Assembly (NCBI GenBank): GCA_949775045.1
Contig: OX459095.1
Span: 29,229,064 to 29,293,063 of the forward strand
DNA from: Metridium senile
Lineage: Eukaryota > Cnidaria > Anthozoa > Actiniaria > Metridiidae
Length of the DNA: 64,000 nt
Direction: 5' to 3'
How positions within the stretch are numbered: the stretch's first letter is position 1; the number at the start of each line of letters is the position of its first letter. The notes beneath the pieces were generated by a model. It did not search any database. It saw only the letters and a list, made by a program, of their open reading frames with translations, and was not told where the DNA came from. Below, in pieces: positions 9,206-20,576 of this stretch. The position numbers and the translations under genes were made by a program.

Positions 9206-11472
9206 CTGATGAAACAGAAAAAAAAAACAATTGTTAGCGTCGGTATTTAGGTGAATGATTGGTAATTTTTTAAGGTAATTTTTCTTTAGTACATTGTCGC
9301 AAGTTTTCCCGTTATTTGTGTTTTGGACATGATTGCATCCTACTAAATGATTGAGGAATTATATTAGCTCTAAGTTTTCATATACTTGTAGATACTGAAT
9401 TAGAAAACAGATCAAATAGCGGCCAAGGAATCCCGGCACTTATAGACCAAGCAATTGAAAATAGTTTTTATGATTTTTTTTTAGTGAGTGACGTATATGC
9501 AGATTGAATTTCAAGGGGAACGAAGGTTAATTTGAATTAATGACATACTGTTTCTATTTCTCATCTTATCGGACATCCTTTTTCTAACTCCAAAGAGGGC
9601 GACGTTTACCCAATTCATCCCCTGGATTATATATCATCTTATTTTAAATTCTATTTCAATGACAATACGAAAAAAAACACCAAATAGAACCAAAATAATT
9701 ACTTGACTTTAATAGTGACTAAAAGTCACTAAATAGGAATTAGTATTTTATTTTATCCGGCGATACAGTGTTTGCGCTCTAATACAGTGGTACAAAACTC
9801 GTCCCTTGATCGAACTGATATGAGCTTGTTAGGGAAAATAATGGCGAGGTACCTGGAATATTACAAACTGATGTACATATGTGCATAATTTTAAAAGTGT
9901 GTATTCATGCAGGCAACAAATGGCAAAAAGCCAAATTTAAAAGTAGCACGCTAGTATGTTTTGATAATATTATTACACATGCAGTCGATCAAAGCTAGTT
10001 AAATGATACATCAGCTTACATTGTACTTAGCCATGCTTTGCACTAGAAAGTATTTTCATACTAGCTGTTTATTATCAAATCAAATCAAATCAAATCAATT
10101 TTATTTCACACATTTTACATGATTAGTAGAATAAAATTAAGTTAAATAGACTATTCTATAAATAACGTTTTAATGAGGTAGTGCCTAGAGACTAATTATA
10201 GTCACCATCTATCCTGATGAGACACTATGAGAGTTCAGGAGGGGTAATGGACAAGACAATTTTCCACCAATGGCTTAATACACGCTATCCATTGGACTCC
10301 CGTGATTGACTATCACGCCGGAATAACTGTATGTATGCATGTAATGGTACAGTGATTAGGGGATCAGATTCCAGGTCTAACTTTCTCGGTTTGTGTGATC
10401 CCTGCTTAGGAGAGACCATTTTTTCATTTATTTATTTAGTTCTGAAAGGCGAAGTCTGAAGACCTCTGCACAAACTCCGCCCAATACGTTGTGAAGATTA
10501 GGCTCCTTTCCCATTGACTGTCAGTATCTATTAAATTACATAGACTGTATCGCTACACGAAGATAATGCCCAAGATCAGAAAACTATTGGGACCATGTCT
10601 GAAAAATGAATAACAGTAATATAGAGTCGATCCTTTTCCTTCTCACAAGGCCTTGTTGATACTAAATTCAATTTCTGGTTTTGAATTTTTGTTTAAACAT
10701 TGAAAAAATAAGCCTTACATTAATTTTTGTTGCTTTGAAAGCTGTATGAAATATAGTATTATGGTGGCGTGCTTTTTATTTTCACATTGACATTTGTACG
10801 TTCATAGAGTTAGCACTATATCTACAAATAGGAACTTCTCCTCTCATTAGTTATGATGTGGCTGAACCATAACACATCCATGAGAGGATTTCTAAACATT
10901 CTATCAACACATTTTGTAATGTGTTATGGGGTATATAAAATTTGGAGCCAGGATCACTTGGTTGATTGGTTAAGCTCTGGAATGTAGGGCCATGGTTGGT
11001 CCAAAAAGCAGGGTCTTAAAATAATTGAATAGGTGGTACATCTACAAATATTTCCACTTCTTTGATAAGGACGTCGAGACGGATATCCGGCGCGAATTGT
11101 GGTGCACGGCAATATATTCTTCTTAAAGACACCCCAGCATTGGTGGGTGGGTATAAGTACCTAATCTCGCGAAGGAACTTCGGTTGTGATTGATTGACGA
11201 CATTATATTCATCTGCCAAAAGTAGGCTTTCCGTCACAAATTGGCATGTAAATTGCATGTATATGGCTTCAGGTCAACCTGCTATTTTCACACCGAGAAT
11301 TTTATAGGTTAAATACGATGACAAGCTGTAGGCATCGCAATTGAGATTTGTTTAACAGCTCTATTTTCAATTTTAACCTCTATCAATGCTAATGATTGTT
11401 AGCTCGAATATGGCTGGTTCAGACCATAAGATATACTGATAACAGTCACTGTTTCCTCTATCGCGCAGCTAC
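9206..11472. other. intronic DNA, no gene seen
   Basis: A short CAAAT run lies at 10076-10098. The stretch 10190-10420 looks like moderately conserved repeat sequence but I cannot name its family. An 80-codon minus frame at 11016-11258 has no recognised domain. Confidence 0.4.
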
Positions 11473-11950
11473 GAAGTAATCAACATGGTCGTCACAGGGT
11501 CGAGTAAATGTTTTACTCGTGATCCCATATTTCTGACCAAAATTTGGATCCTGATCCCAAAATTTATTTCGATTCTGATCCCTGATCCCAAAAAAGTTAT
11601 TGATCCCACATGGACATATTTTTCAGGTTAAATGCTTTAATTTTAATAATTACGCATACTTTTCATCATAAATACCAGAATCAAGGTTGTTACTACTTTA
11701 GTTGATTTCTATTATTATTAACGGTTTTGAGCGTTCGTTTTCCACTGCACAGTGTGCTTTTTTCAGCTATGTGCACATAGCTATTCATTGCAAACAACGT
11801 TTATGCCATCAAAGGATACCAAGGCTACGCGACTTGCCGAAAAGACGTATATATAATATTGAAACAAAAGAGGACAGAATTTGTTAAGAAATATATATGT
11901 AATTCTTAAGTGCTTATGTAGAAGGGTTTGTGTATATTGTAGGTGGTGTA

Positions 11951-12275
11951 TGTAGTGTAGTGTAGTGTAGTGTAGTGTAGTGTAGTGTAGTGTAGTGTAG
12001 TGTAGTGTAGTGTAGTGTAGTGTAGTGTAGTGTAGTGTAGTGTAGTGTAGTGTAGTGTAGTGTAGTGTAGTGTAGTGTAGTGTAGTGTAGTGTAGTGTAG
12101 TGTAGTGTAGTGTAGTGTAGTGTAGTGTAGTGTAGTGTAGTGTAGTGTAGTGTAGTGTAGTGTAGTGTAGTGTAGTGTAGTGTAGTGTAGTGTAGTGTAG
12201 TGTAGTGTAGTGTAGTGTAGTGTAGTGTAGTGTAGTGTAGTGTAGTGTAGTGTAGTGTAGTGTAGTGTAGTGTAG
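11951..12275. repeat. perfect (TGTAG)65 pentanucleotide tract
   Basis: There are 325 bases of uninterrupted TGTAG. Open frames across it (LHYTTLHYTT on minus) are artefacts. It passes into three inverted copies of the satellite unit (TACTAGCAATGTAATG) at about 12325-12380. Confidence 0.95.
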
Positions 12276-12539
12276 TAATGTATTGTAATGCGTTGTGGTG
12301 TAATGTAATATAATGTAATGTAACATACTAGCAATGTAATGTACTAGCAATGTAATATAATGTACTAGCAATGTAATGTAATGTAATTCAATGGGTTGTC
12401 AGTGGGTTGTGTAAGCTAGCTGTGGGTATGTTTGTTGGAAGGAGAAATGGGGTGATGTCTTAGGATCCCTTAATTGGGATTATATCCATGCCATTCATTC
12501 CATCGTATACGCCTTTGTATTCATATACGAGACTGCCTC

Positions 12540-13525
12540 GTAAGTTGATAGTACATGGCACGTAGGGTGCTCATACTCTGTAAGAGTCAGACCTAGGCCG
12601 CCCATGCAGGTAGTTTCACCGATTTGCCCCCAAATTCAGCATGTAGACTTGTTTTGGTGCCCTATAAACGAATCCAGTGGTTTGGGACGAAAAAAAGTTT
12701 TAGTTCAAAAGTAAGGGGGGAAGGGTACCTTTTGGTCCTAAAACGAACGTCAAATAGCGCAAATCATCGGTATGTTTAGCGATTCATATCACTACAAGCA
12801 TAAAAGTTTTCAAAACATTTTAATATACCAAACTAAGTACATTATTTCTTCTATCGAAAACAGTTTTCAAATTTAAAAAAGAATTGTTTTGAAGTATCTC
12901 ACCGACTCCGAAAAGAAAGGAATATGGCGGCGTTGCTGTTTAACCGAAAATGTAGGTTTTTTTGATGGTCCGAAAATGGCCTTGGTATTTTAATTCAGAA
13001 GCTGTCCGTTATTTTGGGATATTTTCAATAATAGTTCTAAAGATTGCAAAAATAAAAAATCTGGGCAAATTTAATGCGTGGCCTCACAATCACTCCGAAT
13101 GTCAGATATTTCATCGATTTTCGATTGTTGGTTATTTGTGCTTTATATAATATGAATCGACTTTTTGAACAGTTTGTTCTTCCATACAGTACTTTTAGAT
13201 TATACAAAGCTCTTTACAATGAATAAAATCTATTTTTTTTTTGACCGAAAAGCTAGTATTTTCAGAAGTTTTGTTAGATATCGATAATTAGCATGCATAA
13301 TCAATGCTAAAATGTCGTGATCAACGGTGCGTATTTTAACATTTATATTTTTATACATACAGATTGCAAAGCCTTTAAAATTAAATTTTTTCATATCTAA
13401 AATATCTCAACTATGTAGTTTTCAAGCAAAAGCAGTGTTTCACAAATTCAAGAAGTATATCAGTGAGTGGTGTTTTTCTTCATGTAGCCACGTGTGAAAT
13501 TCAGGCGCATTTTATCATATACCCA
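12540..13525 (+). repeat. left inverted arm of the 11.5-kb element
   Basis: Matches the reverse complement of 17985-18985 over nearly its full length, with scattered substitutions and small indels. A third copy, in the orientation of the right arm, begins at 27893. The arm contains a shared 60-codon open frame (12962-13150; also 18542-18333), but I see no evidence that it is translated. Confidence 0.85.
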
Positions 13526-15825
13526 TGTTAATTTGCGCCTAATAAGTAATAAATTATTATTATTATGAAATGAAAACAAATACTTTTTAAACTTTTTTTC
13601 AAAGAAAGCTATATTAAGGACGGAACAGATATAATATAATATAATATATTATAAAATTCATGAATAATTAATGAGCAATTGACAAAAGAATTCACGTCCG
13701 TGACGGAGGTTGTAAATCTCAGATTTCGTCCTGATTTGCATGAGTTTCAACTTGAATTTTCTCGGCCTGATTTACATTTATCTTGACAATTTTAGTAAAA
13801 TATGAAAGAACTAACGTTGGACTTTCATAAGTTCTATACGATATTCGCGTCCGATCTGTATCCGATATACAACGACTCGTCTTCGACTCGCCGTTTTATA
13901 TCGGATACAGATCAGCCGCTCATATTGTATATATTACTTACACAATCTCGAGGGGAAAAAATATCCTGCACCAAAAAATTGCCCAACCCACCCCCATCAA
14001 ATTTCTAATGGTCCGTGTCTTATGAAAGTTTTTTTTTTTACCATATTTGATAATTAGCGTAATTGGTTACTGATATAAAATTAAAGCCGATGTGAAAATT
14101 CATTTTCACAGACTAACCGGCGAGCTGTTATTTAGTTGGTGAAAAATCCTTCGCTTTACTTGAAAATGTTTTTGAATTACATTAATACGAATTGAGCTGA
14201 TTGCTATAGTTTATTATGAAATAGTCAAATCTCTTTAAAATACTATACTATACTATACTTTAATTTGTCTATATATGGCGACTTGCGGATTCGGAAAGCT
14301 AGTGACAGATCCTTGCAGTAAGAGTGCGGGCAAGAACGAAAAATGCACATTCCTGCATGCATATAGTTATAATAAAGATGCGAAACTGCAATGTGGTTGA
14401 CACCCACATAAATAATGAAGTAGTTTTAATCTTGGCCAGGATCAGGCAAATAGTAAGACTTTCATGTCTTCTTGGATAAGTTTGTTAAACCGGAGGTATA
14501 GGTCCCGTCTCTCCACACACCAAAATCATTGTACAGGAGGGATGTATATAAAAGAACCCATACAACTGTCAGTCGACTAAAAGAAGGGCTCTGAGCTCAT
14601 GGCGATGTGGACAGGGCTTAGAATTCTAGCATTTAGATCCGCTTTGCGGTAGCAATGTATAAAGGTAGCTAGTAAATGAGACCTCGTACTTAAATACAGC
14701 CACTAGCAACCCCATGCATGGACTTTGCCGAATGCTTGGACTACATAGACAAAGAGTCCTTTTATAACAAACGGCAATATATTTTTTTTTATTAAGAGGA
14801 ACAAACTTATTTTGTTTATATACAGTAATACCATGATCACCTCGGGTTCCATTGTTTTAAGAGGGACGTTATATCGCTAACATCCCTCTCCATGAATAGT
14901 AATGAGGGAAAATTAGAACTAATCTTCCCTCATTACTTCTTTTGTTTAAATACAGTTAATATATGTGTGTATATATAATTGGAGGTATATTCTAGGTTTA
15001 AGAATACAGCTGATATATAATCGTTATGACTGATGACATTTCCCTTTTTTTTTTGTAAAAAAAAATTCCCGTGTATTTCTTCATCAATTCGTAATCGTGA
15101 AAATTGTACGTAGCCTGATTTTCAGAGTGGGCATGGGTAGTTTGGGAAGAAAGTGATAGCGTAGTACCCAGGCCCGCTCTGAAAATAAGGCTAAATTGTA
15201 TGTTGCTTACTGTATATCTCATTTTTGTAATGTATTCTAGTTATAGTTGATATTAGTAGGGTGTAAACAAGAGTTCAACGCCATTCGCTGAGGTAAGCAG
15301 TTTTTTTTATTCCTTAGTTAAGCAATTTTTGATTTCTGTATCGCAAACTCAGCTATTTTTGAGGTAAATTCAGAATTTGTGAACTGAATATTAATCCGGA
15401 AATAATCCGATGAAAGCACTTTTCTATAGGGTATTCAAATCCTAGTAGGGTGTTTAATGTCCATGGGATTAGTTAGAAACAAAAGGTATATCTGTTCTAT
15501 ATTTAGTCATTATTAATGGTCTTATATACGCGTATGAGAATAATTTCCTTACACAAAATTCTAACATATAGAAATATATCTACAGAGCTGTTTAGTTTAG
15601 CTTTTTTGTAATCATGTTCATTTAGTAATATGTAGGTTGGTGTATTGTTTGATAATCCTTTAATCCTTTGTTTATCTTAAAACCTCAGTACAAAATTGTG
15701 CAAAATTGTGAATTGTTAATGAGTTCAAAGACTTTGTTATGGTCTACGATAGACTGATGATCGCTAGCAAATTGATTTTTATTATAAAACTCTCAATTAC
15801 AATCATTGTTATCCGGTCTATTCAA
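13526..15825. other. element interior, no intact gene
   Basis: It holds an 'ataat' run at 13628-13655 and small hairpins (13853-13913; 14896-14938). A solo MITE end with 'ctaatggtcc' lies near 14005, related to 59047-59293. A partly decayed hairpin at 15108-15190 is related to the perfect one at 51296-51390. Confidence 0.5.
13853..13913. repeat. hairpin, 17-bp arms
   Basis: GATCTGTATCCGATATA at 13853 is exactly inverted at 13897-13913, with a 27-base loop rich in 'gactcg'. Confidence 0.7.
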
Positions 15826-16169
15826 TTATAGAGGATGGTAAAAGTCTAATTCTCTTCCATTTCTAGGCCGGCCGCTTTCTTGTTCTATTTCATTGTCAGT
15901 GTTTGTTATACCTCTATTACGATCAATGAGTTTGAGCTCATTTTTCTTCCAATTAAGTTGATGCATAGAACCACAATCTTGACATTCGCAAAACAACTTT
16001 TTCACGGTATTTGAATTAGTAGAAATCTTAGTCATACAAATGTCACATTCGACGGGCTTCCCCCGCTTTCGGAACCAGGTTTGATCTTCCCATTGACACA
16101 TAGGACAAATAATGATAGGGATCCTATCGAAAAATTTTGTTTTTTGACAAACCTGGCACTTGCCTTCCT

Positions 16170-16204
<35 letters not shown>

Positions 16205-16680
16205 CTTTCCATTTCCTCTTCTTCTTCATCGCTGTCTTCTTCATCATCATCTTGTTCTTCACTGCTAAAATCACTATCATCAGAACTATACTCTCCTTCT
16301 GGTCGCCTAGCAACCAGTTCTACGAGCAACTTTTTGTTTCTTATGAGGTTTTTGTTTATGCCTAATTCTGATAAACCATTAATAAACGTTTGAAGTCCTC
16401 TGGGATTTTTAACATCCAGGTTATAAGGTAGCATAGAATATTCAATAAGCTCTACCATCTGTGTAAGAGGTATTCTTCGCTGGTGATAGGTCATTTCTCC
16501 ATGCGAATTCCAATATAAAATAGCTTTTGAAGACGCTATGCTGTGTAGAAATTCTAAAGCCCTATCTTAGGGTATGCTAGGTGAGATATTTTTCAACATA
16601 GCATCAATGTCAGTTTCATCAAAGTTTATGCTTTCGTCGTCACTTTCACTGACAGTGCTAATGTCATCCTCTGAATCCAT
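15826..16680 (-). pseudogene. element-borne acidic protein with Cys zinc-ribbon-like C-terminus, one in-frame stop
   Basis: The frame runs from an ATG at 16680 to the stop at 15826 (285 codons), broken only by a TAA at codon 38 (16569-16567). The N-terminus is acidic and Ser-rich. A middle domain ('HSIASSKAILYW', 'GLSELGINKN') follows, then a long Asp/Glu/Ser tract that includes ten consecutive Asp. Finally there are two CxxC pairs plus further Cys (CQVCQK, CPMCQW, CDICMT, CECQDC) resembling tandem zinc ribbons. I do not recognise the family. It lies about 70 bases downstream of the other damaged ORF, same strand, as if co-transcribed. Confidence 0.6.
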
Positions 16681-16753
16681 CCTCTCTCGCTTTCTCTCAT
16701 TTTCCTGTAACTGTCAAATGTATAATGATCGTTTAGGAAAGTAACAGTTTTAG

Positions 16754-17161
16754 TTATAGCAAAAGTAGATTTAAAGTAGACATCAAAGGCGATACGATTT
16801 CCTCCAGAAATCCTGAACCTTTTTGAGATAAAATTTGCTTTTTCCTTTTGAATGGAACTGATTTGTCGGCTAAATTTCTAATCAATTGTCTATGCCTTTC
16901 CAATTGCCGTTTTTGTATTTAAGAAAGAGGAATCAACCCTCTCAACAGATTATAGCAAACTTCACACAAAGAATGCACTTGTGGTCGGGTAGCAGATGAT
17001 AGCAGAAATAGTCTTTGATGATCAGGGCAATGAGCTAATAGGTGTATATAGCTAATATCAAAATTATTGATAAGCAACTGGCTCATGTTTCCTGTACTGA
17101 GCTGTTTTAATAATGAGCTACCTGATAATATGATAGGATATTTATAGCCAACGGAAGCCAA
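16754..17161 (-). pseudogene. element-borne small protein, one in-frame stop
   Basis: The ATG at 17161 starts a 135-codon frame that reads through a single TAA (16921-16919) to a stop at 16754. It contains 'LCEVCYNLLRG.IPLS' then a Lys/Arg-rich stretch (KRKKQ) and a hydrophobic 'GFLEEIV..' end. From memory, this Cys/'NLL.G.IPL'/basic/'GGFL' layout resembles small proteins carried by some large DNA elements of cnidarians and arthropods. The function is unknown to me, and I would not name it further. The start lies 86 bases from the tRNA-Trp gene on the other strand. Confidence 0.5.
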
Positions 17162-17247
17162 TAGCAGATCCGCTACGTAAACTAGTTATTCAACAAGAAC
17201 TTAATACAGTTATTTAAACTTTTTAAGGCGGTGAAATTTCTAGAAAA

Positions 17248-17319
17248 GACCTCGTGGTGCAATGGTAGCACATCTGGCTCCAGACCAGAAGGTTACGTGT
17301 TCGAATCGCGTCGGGGTCT
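17248..17319 (+). tRNA. tRNA-Trp (anticodon CCA)
   Basis: It folds as a cloverleaf. The acceptor GACCTCG/CGGGGTC has one G-T pair, and the D arm is GTGC/GCAC. The anticodon stem TCTGG/CCAGA surrounds loop CTCCAGA with anticodon CCA. The variable loop has 5 nt, and the T arm ACGTG/CGCGT carries TTCGAAT. Both internal promoter boxes are present, and a T-run terminator follows at 17322-17327. It closely resembles the metazoan cytosolic tRNA-Trp consensus, except that the discriminator position is T here instead of the usual A or G. There is no intron. It lies within the 11.5-kb element. Confidence 0.93.
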
Positions 17320-17354
17320 TGCTTTTTTATCCTTTTACGGATCGCACGCACTAA

Positions 17355-17478
17355 AAAAAAAAAAAATGACGAGGATAGCCTGCTAGCTTTGGCTACCCAT
17401 AGACTGCTAGCTAAATAGGCCGGCTACCCATAGCCTGCTAGCTTTGGCTATCCATAGCCTGCTAGCTATTGGCTAGCA
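17355..17478. repeat. minisatellite, 'atagcctgctagctttggctacc' type
   Basis: There are four imperfect copies of a unit of about 28-30 bp containing AGCCTGCTAGCT and GGCTACCCAT. They directly follow the tRNA gene. Confidence 0.75.
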
Positions 17479-17636
17479 CTCTAGACGTGCTTACATCTAG
17501 ATACAGATGATGGAAGTTATTCTACAGGTTAAATATTCAGAAGTTTATCGATCCTTTCTATACGAATCACACTTTGTTTGAAGCGCCTGCTACTATGCCA
17601 GGGACACCTTATACGCCCTTGTACCATTTCATTTTT

Positions 17637-17945
17637 GAGATGCAGGATCCCTGTGGTGAGACATATTTTATATATTGATTTCCGTCTTGTTACTTCAACG
17701 TATTTGATTGGAAAATGAAAAATATTTGTACAGAAACACTATTCTATCATAACATAATTGAAATACTTCTATTATTTCATATTTGACAAAATTAAACAGC
17801 TTGGTCATATTTTTCCAATTGCGGGGTCCCTGTGGTGAGATGATGAAATCAAAGGATGTTCCACTGAAGGGATTTTTTGGGATTTTTAGCATATATTGTT
17901 TAGAAAACTTATCCTAACATAATTATAGAGAGAAAAATTATATGC
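17637..17945 (+). repeat. dispersed repeat, copy 1 (about 310 bp)
   Basis: Almost identical to 25616-25925. Both start 'gagatgcaggatccctgtggtgaga' and contain a second internal 'ggtccctgtggtgaga', then end in 'agagagaaaaattatatgca'. The ends are not inverted, and no ORF is supported. Confidence 0.85.
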
Positions 17946-17984
17946 AATTTGGTTGGACTCAAACCACAGATTGACTGGACTACA

Positions 17985-18985
17985 AGGCGTATTAATTCGT
18001 GATAATTACGGCTACAAGAAGAAAAGCTGCACTCATTGATTTAATTCATGAAATTGTGAAACACTGCTCTTGCTACATAGTTTAGAAATGTTAGATCTGA
18101 AAACATTTAAAGGCATTGCTATCTGTATGTATAAAAATATCAATGTTTAATACGCACCGTTGATCACGACATTTTAGCATTAATTATGCTAATTATCGAT
18201 ATCCAACAAAACGTCTGAATACTGCTTTTCGGTCAAAAAAAATGTTCTCAAATAGATTTTATTCTTTGTAAAGCTTTGTATAATCTAAAAGTAATGTATG
18301 GAAGAAAAAACTGTTCAAAAAGTCGATTCATCTTATATAAACCACAAATAACCAACAACGGCTAATTTGCATCGGTTAATTGAAAATCGATTAAATAACT
18401 GACAATCAGAGTGATCGTGAGGCCGCGCATTAAATTTGCCCAGGTTTTTTATTTTTGCAATCTTTAGAACTATTATTGAAGTTATCCCAAAATAACGGAC
18501 AGCTTCTGAATTAAAATACCAAGGCCATTTTCGGACCATCAAAAAAAACTACATTTTCGGTTAGTCAGCAACGCCGCCATATTCCTTTTTTTTCGGAGTC
18601 GGTGAGATACTTGAAAACAATCCTTTTTTAAATTTGAAAACTGTTTTCGATAGAAGAAATAATGTACTTTGTTTGATATATTAAAATGTTTTGAAAATTG
18701 TTATGCTTGTAGTGATGTAAATCGCCAAACATACCAATGATTTGCGCTATTTGACGATCGTTTTAGAACCAAAAAGTACTCCTCCCCCTAACTTTTGAAC
18801 AAAATTTGTTTTTCGTCTCAAACCACTGGATTCGTTGATAGGGCATAAAACCAAGACTACATGCCGAATTTGGGGCAAATCGGCGATCCTACCTGGCCAC
18901 AACTTCTTGATTTGGTCTGATTCTTCGTGAGTTATGAAACGTGTAGGCCCTAACCTCTAACATTTGTTTCAACCCCTGACGATTA
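17985..18985 (-). repeat. right inverted arm of the 11.5-kb element
   Basis: Reverse-complement partner of 12540-13525, and in direct orientation about 95% like 27893-28475 by eye. See the element entry. Confidence 0.85.
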
Positions 18986-18989
18986 GCTT

Positions 18990-19700
18990 ATGGAAGTAGG
19001 ACTATCGACTTATCTTCCCTTCGGTTTTTCTTCCCTTCCTATGTTTATGTATGTTTACGTCCCCTCCTTCCCTCGAGAGAGTTACGTATTTCAACAGGAA
19101 CTCGAGTTCACTTTGCGCTTTCTTCTATTCATATCGTTGGTTTTTATATATGTTATTTACCGGCTGGGAGGTTCGTATAGTGAAAATGGCTTCCCAGTAG
19201 TTTTACTGAAAAAGAGCGAGTTTTCAGAAACCGGTTTTCATTCAGCCTGTGATGGCTGCCTCGACAAACTTACAGAAATTTTAATGCCAAAATGGTTTAA
19301 ATTACTGCAGCTTTCTTCATCATTCCAAATTAAAGATCGTTTAAAGACAAAGGGTTTTGTTTATATCTCAACATCAAAGAAAGTCAAGAAACTAAAAACA
19401 GGTTTTACAAAGGATTTTAGCTGACACGAACAAGTGAACCATGCACGATGGATGTTGAAACGAGTTGTAATTCGTCGGTCTTCACATCAAGAAAAAAGGC
19501 TACTGAAGCATATATATTTTTCGATCAATTATAAGAAATAAGAAATTTAGTCGAAGTCACCGTCAACGGATGAAGGAATTAATTTGTCTGTGTCGTACTT
19601 TATGAAGAAGATGAAAGTTGAAAGCACTAGAATCGCTGACAGGACTTTGAATCAAGCAAATCGACCTTTTTCAAGATTGTTTAACATTTTTTACCTCACC
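18990..19700 (+). repeat. arm-adjacent module, copy A
   Basis: Holds a 144-codon open frame (18990-19424) that recurs at 28481-29061, where a 150-bp hairpin insertion breaks it. The part after 19310 (attccaaattaaagatcg...) also recurs at 37777-38400, fused to the DIRS element. Repeated presence without conserved framing argues against a host gene. Confidence 0.6.
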
Positions 19701-20576
19701 ATCACTATACCCACATTCTACCTATAAGCATCACTCACCTCGTCATTACAACACCTTTTTTATTTAACTACAGGTCAATGTTTTTGCACATGGCTTTTTT
19801 TACATACCTATTAAGGACGGGGCCTATTAATTAAAAAGTAATGTCTTCTTCAAATAACTATGTGAGTTGTTTTAACCCTTAAGAGGGTTCTTCAAATCTG
19901 GCTAGAAAAGGTGAGGTCATCGGGCAGTTAAGAGGAATGAGTCTTTTAAAAATATGGCTGACGTCACGATTTTACCGGTATCGACAAATAAAAATGTTTT
20001 TCAAAGGATTTTCATTGGAACATCTCTTTGATAGCGGTAAAGAATCAACAAGTAATTTTCTAATAGGAATATATATTTTTTAACGTATTTTCAAAAGTTA
20101 GTAGTGAAATATGATTTTTTTAGCATCGCAACTTGTATTTTACGAGGTTCAGAGAATTCGAATTTTTGTCTATTTTCCATTCAAAAATCAGTTGCTTTTT
20201 CGAAATTTTACATCAAAACCATTGTTTAACATGTTCTTAATAATTGCAGTTCATCGGAAAAGACGTGTTAACATTTGGTCAGCTATAAACCCGCTATACA
20301 TCACGCTTCAATGCGCCTAGTCAAAATGTTATAAATAAGGCCACAAAATCGTGTTTTTTCGATCTTTTCTCAAAATATTTGCAGAAAAGTAAAAAAAGGA
20401 GCCATGGATACAGCCACCTCAATCTTTTGTTAACCTTATCAAATGATTTTGATCTACTTTCCGTTCAAAAAGTACACGTACTTTTGGGGGTTGAAAGTTA
20501 ACGGTTTGATCACTTTTACAAGAGAGATTGTGCAACTATTCTCATGTCAAGTTACAATATGGGCTATATTTAAAAT
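19701..20576. other. element interior, no gene seen
   Basis: AT-rich and without a recognisable frame or long repeat. It leads into the satellite at 20577. Confidence 0.4.

Noticed and set aside
11016..11258. 80-codon minus-strand frame as an exon of the VWA gene
   Set aside because: No acceptor/donor pair in phase 1 and no similarity to the other modules.
11781..12371. 196- and 142-codon LHYTT-repeat frames
   Set aside because: They are the (TGTAG)65 tract read on the minus strand.
12962..18542. Repeated 62-69 codon frame (MVRKWPWYFNSEAV) as a gene
   Set aside because: It occurs only inside the inverted arms of the element, with no start context and different ends in each copy.
18990..19424. 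144-codon frame (MEVGLSTYLPFG) as a host gene
   Set aside because: It is part of a repeated module; the second copy is broken by a hairpin and the third is fused to DIRS. No domain recognised.
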